Shown here: positions 1-10,001 of the stretch, in pieces
Numbering within the stretch: the stretch's first letter is position 1
How the letters are laid out: each line of letters begins with the position of its first letter
NCBI GenBank assembly: GCA_016212855.1
Contig: JACRDP010000025.1
Span: 1 to 64,000, forward strand
Source: Elusimicrobiota bacterium
Lineage (GTDB): Bacteria; Elusimicrobiota; Elusimicrobia; UBA1565; UBA9628
DNA length: 64,000 nt
Reading direction: 5' to 3'
Program-made: the position numbers and the translations under genes
The notes under the pieces: generated by a model
The model's input: only the letters and a program-made list of their open reading frames with translations
Database searches by the model: none
Told to the model about the DNA's origin: nothing

Positions 1-244
1 GCGAGGACAGCACGGCCCGGCGCGCGCCCTCGCTGTCGAGCACGACCGCCTCGCCGCCGAGGCGCGCGGCCGCGTCGGGGCGCGTCTCGGGATCGGCGAG
101 CACCGCGACGAAGCGGCTGGCGATCTCGCCCTCGAGGGAGCGCAAATTCTCGGGCGGCAAGGGACCCGTCGCGGCGAGAATCGGCTTGCCCTGCGCTTTG
201 GCGCGGGCGAACGCCTCGGCCGTCCAGGCGATCCAGGGGCTCAA
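1..244 (-). CDS. DUF255/thioredoxin-like protein, N-terminal part (cut by window edge)
   Basis: The first 81 codons of a gene running off the left edge. The start SPWIAWTAEAFARAKAQGKP resembles the N-terminus of the DUF255 (YyaL/SPATA20) thioredoxin-like family, where a PW-x(n)-EAF-x(n)-KPI stretch precedes the fold, and the later FVAVLADPETRPDAAARL resembles the family's VDREERPD segment. The Cys-x-x-Cys segment usually found between them is absent (ATGPLPPENL stands there). The TTG start at 244-242 overlaps the TGA stop of nadA as TTGA, a junction type seen elsewhere in this window. Family assignment rests on short local similarity only; the rest of the protein is outside the window. Confidence 0.5.
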   Translation of the reverse strand, partial: MSPWIAWTAEAFARAKAQGKPILAATGPLPPENLRSLEGEIASRFVAVLADPETRPDAAARLGGEAVVLDSEGARRAVLSS

Positions 245-1287
245 GCGGCCGACCGGTCCTCGGACAGCTCGAACATCCTCTCGATGGGCTTCAGCGCGCG
301 CGCGGCGACGGCCGCCGGGACGTCGATGCGCTGGGACGCCGACGGACGCTCGAGGGCGGAGAGCACTCGCTCCAAGGTGACCGCCTTCATGTGCAGGCAC
401 AGGCGGCACATCGGCACGAAAACCTTGTCCGGAAACTTCGTGCGGGCGAGGTCGCCGAGGCCGCACTCGGTGATGAGCATGTAGGAGGACGCCTTGTGGT
501 CGTCCACCCATTTCATCATGTCGCCGGTTCCCCCGATGTAATCGACGACCGAGGTCAGGGCGGGCGTGCATTCGAAGTGGGCGAGAATCTTCACGCCGGG
601 ATACATCTTGCGGTAGAACTCGACCGAGGAGGCATCGAAATTGTCGTGCACGATGCACGTTCCGTTCCAGACGATCAGATCCTTGCCGACCGTCTTGCCC
701 AGCTCCTGGGCGAGGTTGGCGCCCATCATCGCGTCGGGCGCGAAGATCACCTTCTCGTGCTTCTCGTAGAGCTTGCGCATGATCTTGGGCGCGTTGGCCG
801 AGGTCACCACGACGTCGCACTCCGCTTTCACGGCGACGCTCGTGTTGATGTAGACGGCGACGGGCGCTCCGGGGTGCTTTTTCTTGAGCGCGCGGACGTC
901 GGCCGCCGTGATGGACTCCGACAGCGAGCAGCCGGCCTCCGGAGCCGGCAGGAGCACCTCTTTCTCGGGGCTGAGAATCTTCGCCGTCTCGGCCATGAAG
1001 CGCACGCCGCAGAACACGATCGTGGTCGCGGGCGAGGCGGCGCCGAGCTTGGCGAGCTTGTAGGAATCGCCGATCATGTCCGCCACGCCGAGCAGAATCT
1101 CGGGACGCTGATAGACGTGCGCGGGAATGACCGCGTTCTTCTCCTTTTTGAGCCGGTTGATCTTCCAGGTCAGCTTCGCGGCGCGCTCGAGCTCCTCGTC
1201 GCGGTAGCCGAGCCCGGCGAGGCCTGTGTCGGCGAGGCGGGCCGCCTCGAGCTCGATGTCCGCGGGAGCCGGGGACGTCACGGCCAT
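241..1287 (-). CDS. nadA: Quinolinate synthase NadA
   Basis: Condenses iminoaspartate with dihydroxyacetone phosphate to quinolinate in de novo NAD synthesis, using an oxygen-sensitive [4Fe-4S] cluster. At 348 residues it has family length. The three expected cluster cysteines are visible: C120 in EAGCSLSES, C211 in GTCIVHDNF and C297 in the MCRLCLHM motif near the C-terminus. Other hallmarks are IPAHVYQRPEI and the GDSYKLAK segment. It overlaps the glycerophosphodiesterase gene upstream by 10 bases and lies at the end of a run that begins with Fe-S assembly genes. nadB and nadC are not in the window. Confidence 0.97.
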   Translation of the reverse strand: MAVTSPAPADIELEAARLADTGLAGLGYRDEELERAAKLTWKINRLKKEKNAVIPAHVYQRPEILLGVADMIGDSYKLAKLGAASPATTIVFCGVRFMAETAKILSPEKEVLLPAPEAGCSLSESITAADVRALKKKHPGAPVAVYINTSVAVKAECDVVVTSANAPKIMRKLYEKHEKVIFAPDAMMGANLAQELGKTVGKDLIVWNGTCIVHDNFDASSVEFYRKMYPGVKILAHFECTPALTSVVDYIGGTGDMMKWVDDHKASSYMLITECGLGDLARTKFPDKVFVPMCRLCLHMKAVTLERVLSALERPSASQRIDVPAAVAARALKPIERMFELSEDRSAA

Positions 1288-1988
1288 AAATTGAGCTCCG
1301 GATAATTGCAGAAGATGCCGTCGACGCCCATTTTTTGAAGACGGTCGCGCTCGGCGGGCGTGTTGACGGTGTAGACGAGCACCTTGCGGTCGCGGTCGTG
1401 CGCCGCCTTGATGATGCGCGCCGTCGTTTGACGGACGCTGAGATTGAGGCTCTCCGCGTCGATCTCCTTCATCTCGCGCAGGGCCGTCTGCAAGGTCGTC
1501 AGGCCCAGCAGGTAGCCGATGCGCACCTTTTCGTCGAGCGAGCGGACCGAGTACAGGGCGGCGTGATCGAAGCTGGAGACGACGGTCCGCGCCGAGGCGC
1601 CGCGCTTATGAATCAGGTCCACGACGCGCTCCTCGATGCCGGGGTACGTCGAGGAGCCGCGCTTGATCTCGACGTGCAGCTCGACGGTTTTGGGCAAAAT
1701 GTCGAACACATCCTCCAGTCTCGGCAGGCGTTCGCCCGTAAAAGACTTGTCGAACCAGGCGCCGACGTCGAGGCCGGACACGTCGTCCCAGTGCACGTTC
1801 TTGATGCGCCGCTTGTCGCGGCCGCAGCGCTTCAGGTCGTCGTCGTGCGCGACGACGAGCTCGTGATCGAGCGTCTGATGCACGTCGAGCTCGATGGCGG
1901 GCGCGTTCATGGCGAGCGCGCGCAGGAAAGCCGCCATGGTGTTCTCGGGCGCGAGACCGCTGGCGCCCCGGTGGGCGATGACGAGCAT
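1278..1988 (-). CDS. Glycerophosphodiester phosphodiesterase (GDPD family)
   Basis: Predicted to hydrolyse glycerophosphodiesters to glycerol-3-phosphate and an alcohol. The 236-residue protein starts directly with the catalytic HRGASGLAPENT motif, followed by the ELDVH metal-binding acidic pair and the HDDDLKR segment, and ends with the usual VDGIFCNYPE. There is no signal peptide, so it is cytoplasmic like UgpQ. Its ATG overlaps the TGA of the PHP gene upstream (ATGA), so it is probably translated from the same mRNA. The exact substrate cannot be read from sequence. Confidence 0.93.
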   Translation of the reverse strand: MLVIAHRGASGLAPENTMAAFLRALAMNAPAIELDVHQTLDHELVVAHDDDLKRCGRDKRRIKNVHWDDVSGLDVGAWFDKSFTGERLPRLEDVFDILPKTVELHVEIKRGSSTYPGIEERVVDLIHKRGASARTVVSSFDHAALYSVRSLDEKVRIGYLLGLTTLQTALREMKEIDAESLNLSVRQTTARIIKAAHDRDRKVLVYTVNTPAERDRLQKMGVDGIFCNYPELNLWP

Positions 1989-2809
1989 CAGTGCAGGACC
2001 TCCGCGACGGGGCCGAGGGCCGCATCGTCGTAATCGATTCCGAGCTTCTCCTCGCGTCCGGTGCCCGGCCCGTGAAAATCGGACCCGCCCACGGCGAGAA
2101 GACCCTTCGCCAGCGCCCAGTCGCCGTAATGGCGGACCTGAGACGCGGTGTGGCCCGAATAGAGCACCTCGATGCCCTGCAGCCCGGCGCGGTGCAGTTC
2201 GTCGAGCTCGTTCTCCTTGCCCGCGGTCTGCGGGTGCGCGAGGCAGGCGACGCCGCCCGCGTCGCGGATCAAAGCGATGGCTTCCCTAGGACTGGGACCC
2301 ATGGAATCAACGTAGCCGGGCTTGCCTTTGATGAGAAAGCGGTCGAACGCTTCCTTGCGGCTCTTGACGATGCCGAGGCGACGCAGGGCGTCGGCGACGT
2401 GGGGCCGGCCGAGCGTCTCCTTGACGCCGGAGGCGACGTGTTCGAACTCGATCGGAAAGCCGAGGCCGCGCAGATTCTCGACGATGCGCTTGGCGCGCAC
2501 GGTCCGGCGCTCGCGGAACTCGGCGAGGCGCGCCTCGAAGCCGGGGCTTTTCGGGTCGAAGCCGTAACCGAGGACGTGGACGCGGTCGGCGGCGCCCTCG
2601 CCCGCGCAGTTGATCTCGATGCCCAGGCGCACGTCGAGCCCCAGCTCCCGGCCGGCGGCGAACAGTTCCGGTCCGCCGGAGACGCTGTCGTGATCGGTCA
2701 AGGTCAGCAGCTCGACGCCGTTCTTGACCGCGCGCGCGACGAGCTCCGCCGGGGTCAACGTCCCGTCGGAATACAGCGAGTGGCAGTGGAGTTCGACCCG
2801 TTTCGGCAC
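1988..2809 (-). CDS. PHP-domain phosphoesterase (YciV/TrpH/RNase AM family)
   Basis: A 273-residue PHP-domain protein. The N-terminal HCHSLYSDG and LTLTDHDSVSG motifs and the later ACLAHP and GSDFHGP motifs supply the His/Asp metal ligands typical of the YciV/TrpH group, whose members are 5'-nucleotidases/exonucleases acting on short RNA and nucleoside bisphosphates. I chose the GTG at 2809, which follows the TAG of the Nfu-like gene by five bases and gives an N-terminus (VPKRVELHCHS) that starts just ahead of the first motif. A longer reading frame upstream overlaps the Nfu-like gene and has no similarity to the family. Confidence 0.88.
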   Translation of the reverse strand: MPKRVELHCHSLYSDGTLTPAELVARAVKNGVELLTLTDHDSVSGGPELFAAGRELGLDVRLGIEINCAGEGAADRVHVLGYGFDPKSPGFEARLAEFRERRTVRAKRIVENLRGLGFPIEFEHVASGVKETLGRPHVADALRRLGIVKSRKEAFDRFLIKGKPGYVDSMGPSPREAIALIRDAGGVACLAHPQTAGKENELDELHRAGLQGIEVLYSGHTASQVRHYGDWALAKGLLAVGGSDFHGPGTGREEKLGIDYDDAALGPVAEVLH

Positions 2810-2814
2810 GAGGG

Positions 2815-3045
2815 CTAAACCGCGACGACTTCCTTGATCTCGGGAATCTCCGCCTTGACCATGCGCTCGACGCCGCCCTTGAGCGTGGCGGTCGAACTCG
2901 GGCAAGTGCCGCAGGCCCCGGACAGGCTCACCTTCACGATCCCCGAGGCCTCGTCGACCGAGACCAAGGCGATGTCTCCGCCGTCGGACTGGATGTAGGG
3001 CCGGATCTTGTCCAGCACCTTCTCGACGCGTTCGTAAGTGGTCAT
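2815..3045 (-). CDS. NifU C-terminal domain (Nfu-type) Fe-S scaffold
   Basis: A 76-residue stand-alone Nfu domain. The GACGTCPSS motif with C45 and C48 is the Fe-S binding CxxC of the family, preceded by the typical [12 protein letters not shown]. Such proteins carry or deliver [4Fe-4S] clusters to apoproteins. It sits directly after the Rrf2 regulator and in the same direction as the SUF genes, so it probably belongs to the same Fe-S biogenesis system; the Fe-S enzyme NadA three genes downstream is a plausible client (inference). Confidence 0.94.
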   Translation of the reverse strand: MTTYERVEKVLDKIRPYIQSDGGDIALVSVDEASGIVKVSLSGACGTCPSSTATLKGGVERMVKAEIPEIKEVVAV

Positions 3046-3060
3046 AGATTCAATCCTATC

Positions 3061-3528
3061 CTATTTTCCGGGCGCCAGCTTCGCGAGCCAGTCCGGCGCC
3101 GCGCCGCACGCGCCGCCCTTCTCCTTGAGAATCGCGGCCAGGGTCACGCTCTCGAAATAGCCCGTGACGAGGTCGCCGAGCTTGGTCCAGACCGGAGAGA
3201 TCGAGCATTGGCCTTGGTGACGGCAATCCTTCGAGCCGGCGTCGAAGCGCTCGCACACGTCCTCGAAGACGGCGCCGTCGACGGCGCGCACCACCTGTGC
3301 GATCGTGATCTCGTCCGGCGGCTTGGACAAAGCATAGCCTCCGGCGCTGCCGCGGTGGCTGGTCACCAGTCCCGCGCGGCGAAGCTTGACCAGGATCTGG
3401 CTCACGTAGTCGGCGGGCACGTTGTCGGTCTCGGCCAGGCGCTCGGCCGGAACGGGGGCGCCGCCGTGCTCGGCGGCCAAGGTCACCATCAGGCGCGTGG
3501 CGTATTCGATCGAGCTCGTGATTCTCAT
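3061..3528 (-). CDS. Rrf2-family transcriptional regulator with Fe-S ligand cysteines (IscR/SufR-like)
   Basis: A 155-residue Rrf2 winged-helix regulator. The N-terminal IEYATRLMVTLA and helix-turn-helix region VPADYVSQILVKLRRAGL are followed by the HRGSAGGYAL wing. Three cysteines, C92, C102 and C108 (C-x9-C-x5-C), match the cluster-binding region of IscR-type sensors, although the first spacing is longer than the C-x5-C-x5-C of E. coli IscR. It most likely senses Fe-S status and controls the SUF operon upstream. A short leader with GGAG precedes the ATG, and a large hairpin (3540-3604) separates it from sufT. Confidence 0.92.
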   Translation of the reverse strand: MRITSSIEYATRLMVTLAAEHGGAPVPAERLAETDNVPADYVSQILVKLRRAGLVTSHRGSAGGYALSKPPDEITIAQVVRAVDGAVFEDVCERFDAGSKDCRHQGQCSISPVWTKLGDLVTGYFESVTLAAILKEKGGACGAAPDWLAKLAPGK

Positions 3529-3539
3529 ATTTGCACTCC

Positions 3540-3604
3540 GGTGTCAGGCTTCACTATTCGAACAATTCTCGAAGAGAATTGTTCGAATAGTGAAGCCTGA
3601 CACC
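3540..3604. repeat. 65-bp perfect inverted repeat (31-bp arms, 3-base loop), REP-like
   Basis: The left arm 3540-3570 is an exact reverse complement of the right arm 3574-3604, with the loop GAA. The outer ends read GGTGTCAGGC and GCCTGACACC. It fills the gap between the sufT stop and the rrf2 start. It has no U-run, so it is not a classical intrinsic terminator, but a transcript would fold into a very stable hairpin that could block readthrough or protect the 3' end of the suf mRNA. A shorter palindrome with the same GGTGTCA/TGACACC ends lies at 27551-27579, which suggests a dispersed repeat family. Confidence 0.9.
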
Positions 3605-3606
3605 CT

Positions 3607-3948
3607 CTAATATAGCCCCAACTGCTCCTTCGCGTCCTCGGTGGCCATCGTGCGCGGGTCCCAGCCCGGCAGGAAGGTCAGATCCACGTCCACGTCCTTG
3701 ATGCCCGGCAGCTTGGTCAAAGCGGTGTGCACGGAGGCCAGGAGCATCGGCCCGTAGGGGCAGGCGGGCGAGGTCAGGCTCATGCGGACCTTCACCGACG
3801 GCCCCTTCGCCGACTCGCCGAACTCCGCGCCGTACACGAGACCGAGGTCCACGATGCTGATGTGGATCTCCGGGTCCTGGACGGGCTGGAGGGCCTCGCC
3901 GACCTGTTTGAACGTCGCCTGCGCCGACGTGGGGGCGGCCTTGCTCAT
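3607..3948 (-). CDS. sufT: SufT-like MIP18/DUF59 protein
   Basis: A 113-residue DUF59 protein with the family signature PVQDPEIHISIVDLGLVY and the cysteine-bearing SPACPYGPM segment. Members of this family (SufT, PaaD, MIP18) assist Fe-S cluster maturation or delivery. I chose the ATG at 3948, which overlaps the sufU TGA as ATGA; an alternative upstream start would lie inside sufU. It is the last gene of the suf run before the large hairpin. Confidence 0.92.
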   Translation of the reverse strand: MSKAAPTSAQATFKQVGEALQPVQDPEIHISIVDLGLVYGAEFGESAKGPSVKVRMSLTSPACPYGPMLLASVHTALTKLPGIKDVDVDLTFLPGWDPRTMATEDAKEQLGLY

Positions 3949-4391
3949 GATTTCTTCGCCTCGAAGCCCTGCATGACCGTGTTCCAGCCCAAAGTCGCGC
4001 ACTTCACACGGAGCGGAAATTTGCGCACGCCCTCGAGCGAAGCGAGCTGTTCCAACTCGGCCGGCAAGTCCTTCACCGCGCCGTTCTCCAGCATCAGCTT
4101 CTTGAACGCGGCGACGAGCGACTTCGCCTTCGCGACGTCGGTCCCCTCGAGCGCCTCGGCCATCATCGCCGCGGACGCCTGAGAGATCACGCAGCCATGA
4201 CCCGCGTACCGGAGCTTGGAAACCTTGCCGTCCTTCAGCTCGGCCGTGATTTCCAATTCGTCGCCGCAGACGGGGTTGATTCCGTGGGCGCGAAGGTCCG
4301 CCGGGTCCAGCTTGCCCTTACGGGTCGAAGACCGGAAATAATCGAGAAGCACCTCGCGATACAGGTCTTGAAGCTCCGCGTCGCCTTCCAT
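3945..4391 (-). CDS. sufU: SufU zinc-dependent sulfur-transfer protein
   Basis: A 148-residue SufU/IscU-fold protein. C42 and D44 (NPVCGDELE), C67 (GHGCVIS) and C131 (VKCATLGW) match the zinc-ligand and sulfur-accepting positions of SufU. The 18-20-residue insert between the second and third cysteine regions that marks SufU over IscU appears present by length. In this family it accepts persulfide sulfur from SufS. Its ATG overlaps the sufS TGA by four bases, so production of the pair is probably coupled. Confidence 0.93.
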   Translation of the reverse strand: MEGDAELQDLYREVLLDYFRSSTRKGKLDPADLRAHGINPVCGDELEITAELKDGKVSKLRYAGHGCVISQASAAMMAEALEGTDVAKAKSLVAAFKKLMLENGAVKDLPAELEQLASLEGVRKFPLRVKCATLGWNTVMQGFEAKKS

Positions 4392-5638
4392 CAGCGCACC
4401 CCCGCCTTCGGCTTGATCTTGAAGAACTCGAGCGTGCGCTTAAGCGCGCGCTCGAACGCGTCCACGTCGCTCTGGTCGTTATAAAGGTAGAAGCTCGCCC
4501 GGGCGGTCCCGCCGCACTGAAGCAGATGCATCAGCGGCTGACAGCAGTGGTGGCCGACGCGCACCGCGACGCCCTCCAGGTCGAAGGCCGTGCCGACGTC
4601 GTGCGGATGGAGCCCGGGGACGTTGAACGACACGACGCCGGAGCGCGTGGCCGGATCCTTGGGCCCGAGAACCGTCATGCCCTCGGCCTCCAGGATCGCG
4701 CGCGTCTTATCGGCGAGAGCGTTCTCATGCTTCGAAATATTCTCGAGCCCGACCGCCGTGAGGTAATCGAGCGCGGGACCGAAGGCGACCTGGTCCGCGA
4801 AATTGGGCGTGCCCGCCTCGAACTTGTACGGCAGCTCGTTCCAGGTGGACTTTTCGAGGGTGACGCGCGAGATCATGTCGCCGCCGCCGAGGAACGGATC
4901 CATCGCCTCGAGCAGGTCCTCGCGGCCCCAAAGAACGCCGACGCCGGTGGGGCCGAGCATCTTGTGCGCGGAGAAGGAGACGAAGTCGGCGCCCCAGGTC
5001 TTCAGGTCCATGGGCTTGTGCGGCGCCCACTGGCAGGCGTCCACCGACACGACCGCGCCGGCGGCCTTGCCGAGCTTGATCAGCTCGAGGACGGGGTTGA
5101 CCGTGCCGATCGCGTTGGACAGCGCGGTGAAGGTGAACAGCTTCGGCCCTTTGGCGAGGGCGGCCTTGACCTTGGCCAGGTCGAGCGTGCCGTCGAGCTC
5201 CACGGGAACGAATTCAAGTTGAATACCGCGCTCGGCGGCGAGCAGCTGCCAGGGCACGATGTTCGAGTGATGTTCCATCTCGGTCGAGAGGATCGTGTCA
5301 CCGGCCTTGAGGAACTTGCGAGCCCAGGCGTGGGCGATCAGGTTGAGCGACTCGGTGGCGTTGCGGGTGAAGATCAAGGTCTTCGGGTTCGGCGCGCCGA
5401 CGAACGCGGCCAGCTTGGTCCGGGTCAGCTCGGCCATGTTCGTGGATTCTTCGGAGAGCGTGTGCACGCCGCGGTGGACGTTGGCGTTGTTCTGCTCGTA
5501 GAAATCGACGAGCGCCTTGATGACCTGGCGCGGCTTCTGCGTCGTCGCGGCGTTGTCGAGGTAGGCGAGCGGCTTGCCGCGCACCAGGCGCTTGAGAATG
5601 GGGAAGTCCGCGCGATACTTCTTCGGATCAAAGGTCAT
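4391..5638 (-). CDS. sufS: Cysteine desulfurase SufS
   Basis: A PLP-dependent group II cysteine desulfurase that releases sulfur from cysteine for Fe-S assembly. The 415-residue protein shows the PLP lysine K226 in SFSAHKMLGPTG and the persulfide cysteine C365 in RVGHHCCQP, plus the N-terminal YLDNAATTQKP motif. A second cysteine directly follows the catalytic one (CC instead of the usual CA). Its ATG overlaps the sufD TGA, and it is followed by its partner sufU. Confidence 0.97.
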   Translation of the reverse strand: MTFDPKKYRADFPILKRLVRGKPLAYLDNAATTQKPRQVIKALVDFYEQNNANVHRGVHTLSEESTNMAELTRTKLAAFVGAPNPKTLIFTRNATESLNLIAHAWARKFLKAGDTILSTEMEHHSNIVPWQLLAAERGIQLEFVPVELDGTLDLAKVKAALAKGPKLFTFTALSNAIGTVNPVLELIKLGKAAGAVVSVDACQWAPHKPMDLKTWGADFVSFSAHKMLGPTGVGVLWGREDLLEAMDPFLGGGDMISRVTLEKSTWNELPYKFEAGTPNFADQVAFGPALDYLTAVGLENISKHENALADKTRAILEAEGMTVLGPKDPATRSGVVSFNVPGLHPHDVGTAFDLEGVAVRVGHHCCQPLMHLLQCGGTARASFYLYNDQSDVDAFERALKRTLEFFKIKPKAGVR

Positions 5639-6803
5639 TTCTTATCCTCGGCGGCCTCGGGAGTGAGCCCGTGCAGGGCGTCGGTCAACGCGGCGCGCAG
5701 CGGCTCGAGGCCGACGCGCTCGATCATCTCGGAGCCGAAGGCGTACACGAGAAGCCGACGCGCCGCCTCGTCGCCGATCCCGCGCGAGCGCAGGTAGAAC
5801 AGCGCCTCCTGCGACATCTGCCCGACCGCGCCGCCGTGCTTGCACGACACGTCGTCGGCCAGAATTTTGAACTCGGGGTTGGTGTTGACCTTCGCGTCCT
5901 CGGACAGCAGAAGATTTTTATTGTAAACCTGGGCGTCGGTCTTCTGGGCGCCGGGCTTCACGTGGATCAAGCCGTCGAAGACGAAGCGGGACTTGTCGTC
6001 GAGCACCGCCTTGTACAGCTCGCGCGTGTTTCCGCCGACCGCCGCGTGCTCGACGACCGTATGGTGGTCGGCGAATTGGGAGCCCGACAGAAGCGCCAGT
6101 CCATTCAAATGGGCCTCGGCGCCTTCGCCGGCCATGAGCGCCCGGACGTCCTCGCGCGCGAACAGCCCCGACAGATTGAAGACGTGCGACTCGTAGCGCG
6201 AGCGGGAGCCGAGCTCGAGCTCGAGCGCGTTCGTCAGACGCCCCTGCGTTCCCTGGCGGACGACTCGATAATGCTTCAGCGAGGCGCCCTCCGAAAGAAC
6301 GACTTGGGAACGGACGTTGGTCCAGAACGGCGCGTCGCCGAACGACACGTACTCCTCGACGATCTCGGCGGAGGCGCCGGCCTCCAGGACGATGCGCACG
6401 CGCGCGTTGGCGGCCTCGGCGGTCTTGCCGGAGGATTCCGCGAGATGAATCAAGTGGATCGGCTTGTCGACGCGCACGTGGCGGCCGACGCGCACCACGA
6501 TCCCGTCTTTGGAGTTCGCGGCGACGGCCGCGAGCGGAAGATCGGCGGACACGGCGGTCGCGGGCTCGTTCGCCTGAGCGAGGCTCTCGACGCTCACGCC
6601 GGCCGGGAGCTTGAGCAGCGCGTGCTTGGACTCCCAGCGTCCGTTGACGAGCGCGGCGCGGTGGAAGCCGACGGGGCACAACACTCGGCCGCCGAGAGGC
6701 GGCTGCGCGGCGGGCATGCCCGCCGGCGCAAAATGCGGACCGGTCAGCGCCTCGCCCGGCGTGAAGCGCCAGCCTTCCTTCTGCCCGGCGATGGCTTCCT
6801 TGA

Positions 6804-6807
<4 letters not shown>
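5635..6807 (-). CDS. sufD: SufD, Fe-S scaffold complex subunit
   Basis: A 390-residue SufD homologue, the non-catalytic partner of SufB in the SufBC2D scaffold. The C-terminal core is the recognisable part: LNGLALLSGSQFADHHTVVEH, TRELYKAVLDDKSRFVFDG and KTDAQVYNKNLLLSEDAKV are the conserved beta-helix segments, with DVSCKHGGAVGQ near the end. The N-terminal 90 residues are poorly conserved, as is usual for SufD. The start is a GTG (6807-6805) overlapping the sufC stop as GTGA. Confidence 0.95.
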
Positions 6808-7571
<764 letters not shown>

Positions 7572-7572
7572 G

Positions 7573-9012
<1,440 letters not shown>

Positions 9013-9018
9013 AAGCCC

Positions 9019-9047
9019 AGTATAGCATTCCTGACCTTTTTAGTCAA
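9019..9047 (-). promoter_or_regulatory. Sigma70-type promoter of the suf operon
   Basis: On the minus strand TTGACT (9047-9042) and TATACT (9024-9019) are separated by 17 bases. The ATG of sufB begins seven bases after the end of the -10 box, where transcription would be expected to start. Confidence 0.75.
9032..9046. promoter_or_regulatory. Candidate Rrf2 operator overlapping the suf -35 box
   Basis: TGACC-N5-AGTCA is a near-perfect inverted repeat (one mismatch) that covers most of the -35 box and the start of the spacer. A dyad here would let a bound repressor block RNA polymerase. Assignment to the Rrf2 protein of this operon is inference from position and the operon's gene content. Confidence 0.4.
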
Positions 9048-9067
9048 GAATGGGCCCAGTCACGTAC

Positions 9068-9096
9068 TGGACACCTCCCGATCCCCCTGTTATAAA
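9068..9096 (+). promoter_or_regulatory. Promoter of the zinc-ribbon gene pair
   Basis: TGGACA (9068-9073), a 17-base spacer and TATAAA (9091-9096), ending eight bases before the ATG at 9105. An AGGAG lies inside those eight bases, too close to a typical transcription start to be fully transcribed as a normal leader. It is divergent from the suf promoter with about 20 bases between the -35 boxes. Confidence 0.55.
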
Positions 9097-9104
9097 TAAG
9101 GAGC

Positions 9105-10001
9105 ATGGCTCCGCCCGCAGTCCCCTGTCCCCGCTGTGATTTTCCCGTCGAGTACGAGCAGGACGGCTGCCCGCGCTGTCAGGAAGAACGCCGGAACAAG
9201 ATTTTCGCGCGACTGAAGACGCTCGGATGCATCTTCGCCGTCATCCTCGCGCTCGCCGCCTGGCAGCATCGCAGAATCCTCATCGCATGGCAGGAGTTTA
9301 TGGTCGAAGTCGAATACGCCCGATACCCGGCGCTTCGAAAACAGCGCGCCCAAGCGGCCGATCAGGCCGCGTTCGAGGCGGCCGAGGCGGCGGCGGCCAG
9401 GGAGGTCGCTCAAAGAGCGGCCTCCGTGGTCGTCTTTACGACGGTTCCCGTGCGTTCCGTCCCCTCCGCCCCCGCCGCGACGGCGGTCACGCCTGAGCCT
9501 CGCGTCGCGCAGGAACCGGCCGCGCCGGTCGAGAACGCGACGCCCCCGCCGGAGCCCGCCCCCCCGGGGGAGAACCACCGCCGGTTCTACGGCGTCGTCT
9601 ACGACGCGTCGACTTTAAAGCCGATCGCCGGCGCCGAACTGAAGTTCATGATGACCGGCGCCGAGAACGGATCGCGCGTCATGACGGACAAATTCGGCCA
9701 TTACCAGATCGACCTCGTCAAGTTCACGTCGCCGGACGTGCAGCCCAACGGCTCCATCGCCTTAATTCCGGTCGCAGCGCCGATGGTGGTCGCGGTCACT
9801 CCTGTCGATGGATATAGGGTCGGCCAACTCGAAGACCCCGACCCGCCGCTGCGGGAGCGCTCGCGCACGGCGCGCCGGCGGATCATGGAGGAAACGAGCG
9901 ACGGCGATCTGGGGCCGATGCCGCTGCGCTACCGGAGCAACGCCGTCATCGTCCCGCTCGACCTGGTGCTGCTGCCCAAGCGCGGGAAGGTCTCGCAATG
10001 A
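9105..10001 (+). CDS. Zinc-ribbon / membrane / carboxypeptidase-regulatory-like protein, paralogue 1
   Basis: A 298-residue protein I cannot assign to a named family. It has an N-terminal zinc ribbon (CPRC at C8/C11, CPRC at C22/C25), one hydrophobic segment at about 38-52, an Ala/Glu/Pro-rich linker (about 85-160) and a C-terminal domain starting FYGVVYDASTLKPIAGAELKF with a later DKFGHYQIDL, the pattern of a carboxypeptidase-regulatory-like beta-sandwich (CarboxypepD_reg). The topology suggests a cytoplasmic zinc ribbon and an external sandwich domain. The next gene has the same plan, so they are a tandem pair. Function unknown. Confidence 0.8.
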   Translation: MAPPAVPCPRCDFPVEYEQDGCPRCQEERRNKIFARLKTLGCIFAVILALAAWQHRRILIAWQEFMVEVEYARYPALRKQRAQAADQAAFEAAEAAAAREVAQRAASVVVFTTVPVRSVPSAPAATAVTPEPRVAQEPAAPVENATPPPEPAPPGENHRRFYGVVYDASTLKPIAGAELKFMMTGAENGSRVMTDKFGHYQIDLVKFTSPDVQPNGSIALIPVAAPMVVAVTPVDGYRVGQLEDPDPPLRERSRTARRRIMEETSDGDLGPMPLRYRSNAVIVPLDLVLLPKRGKVSQ

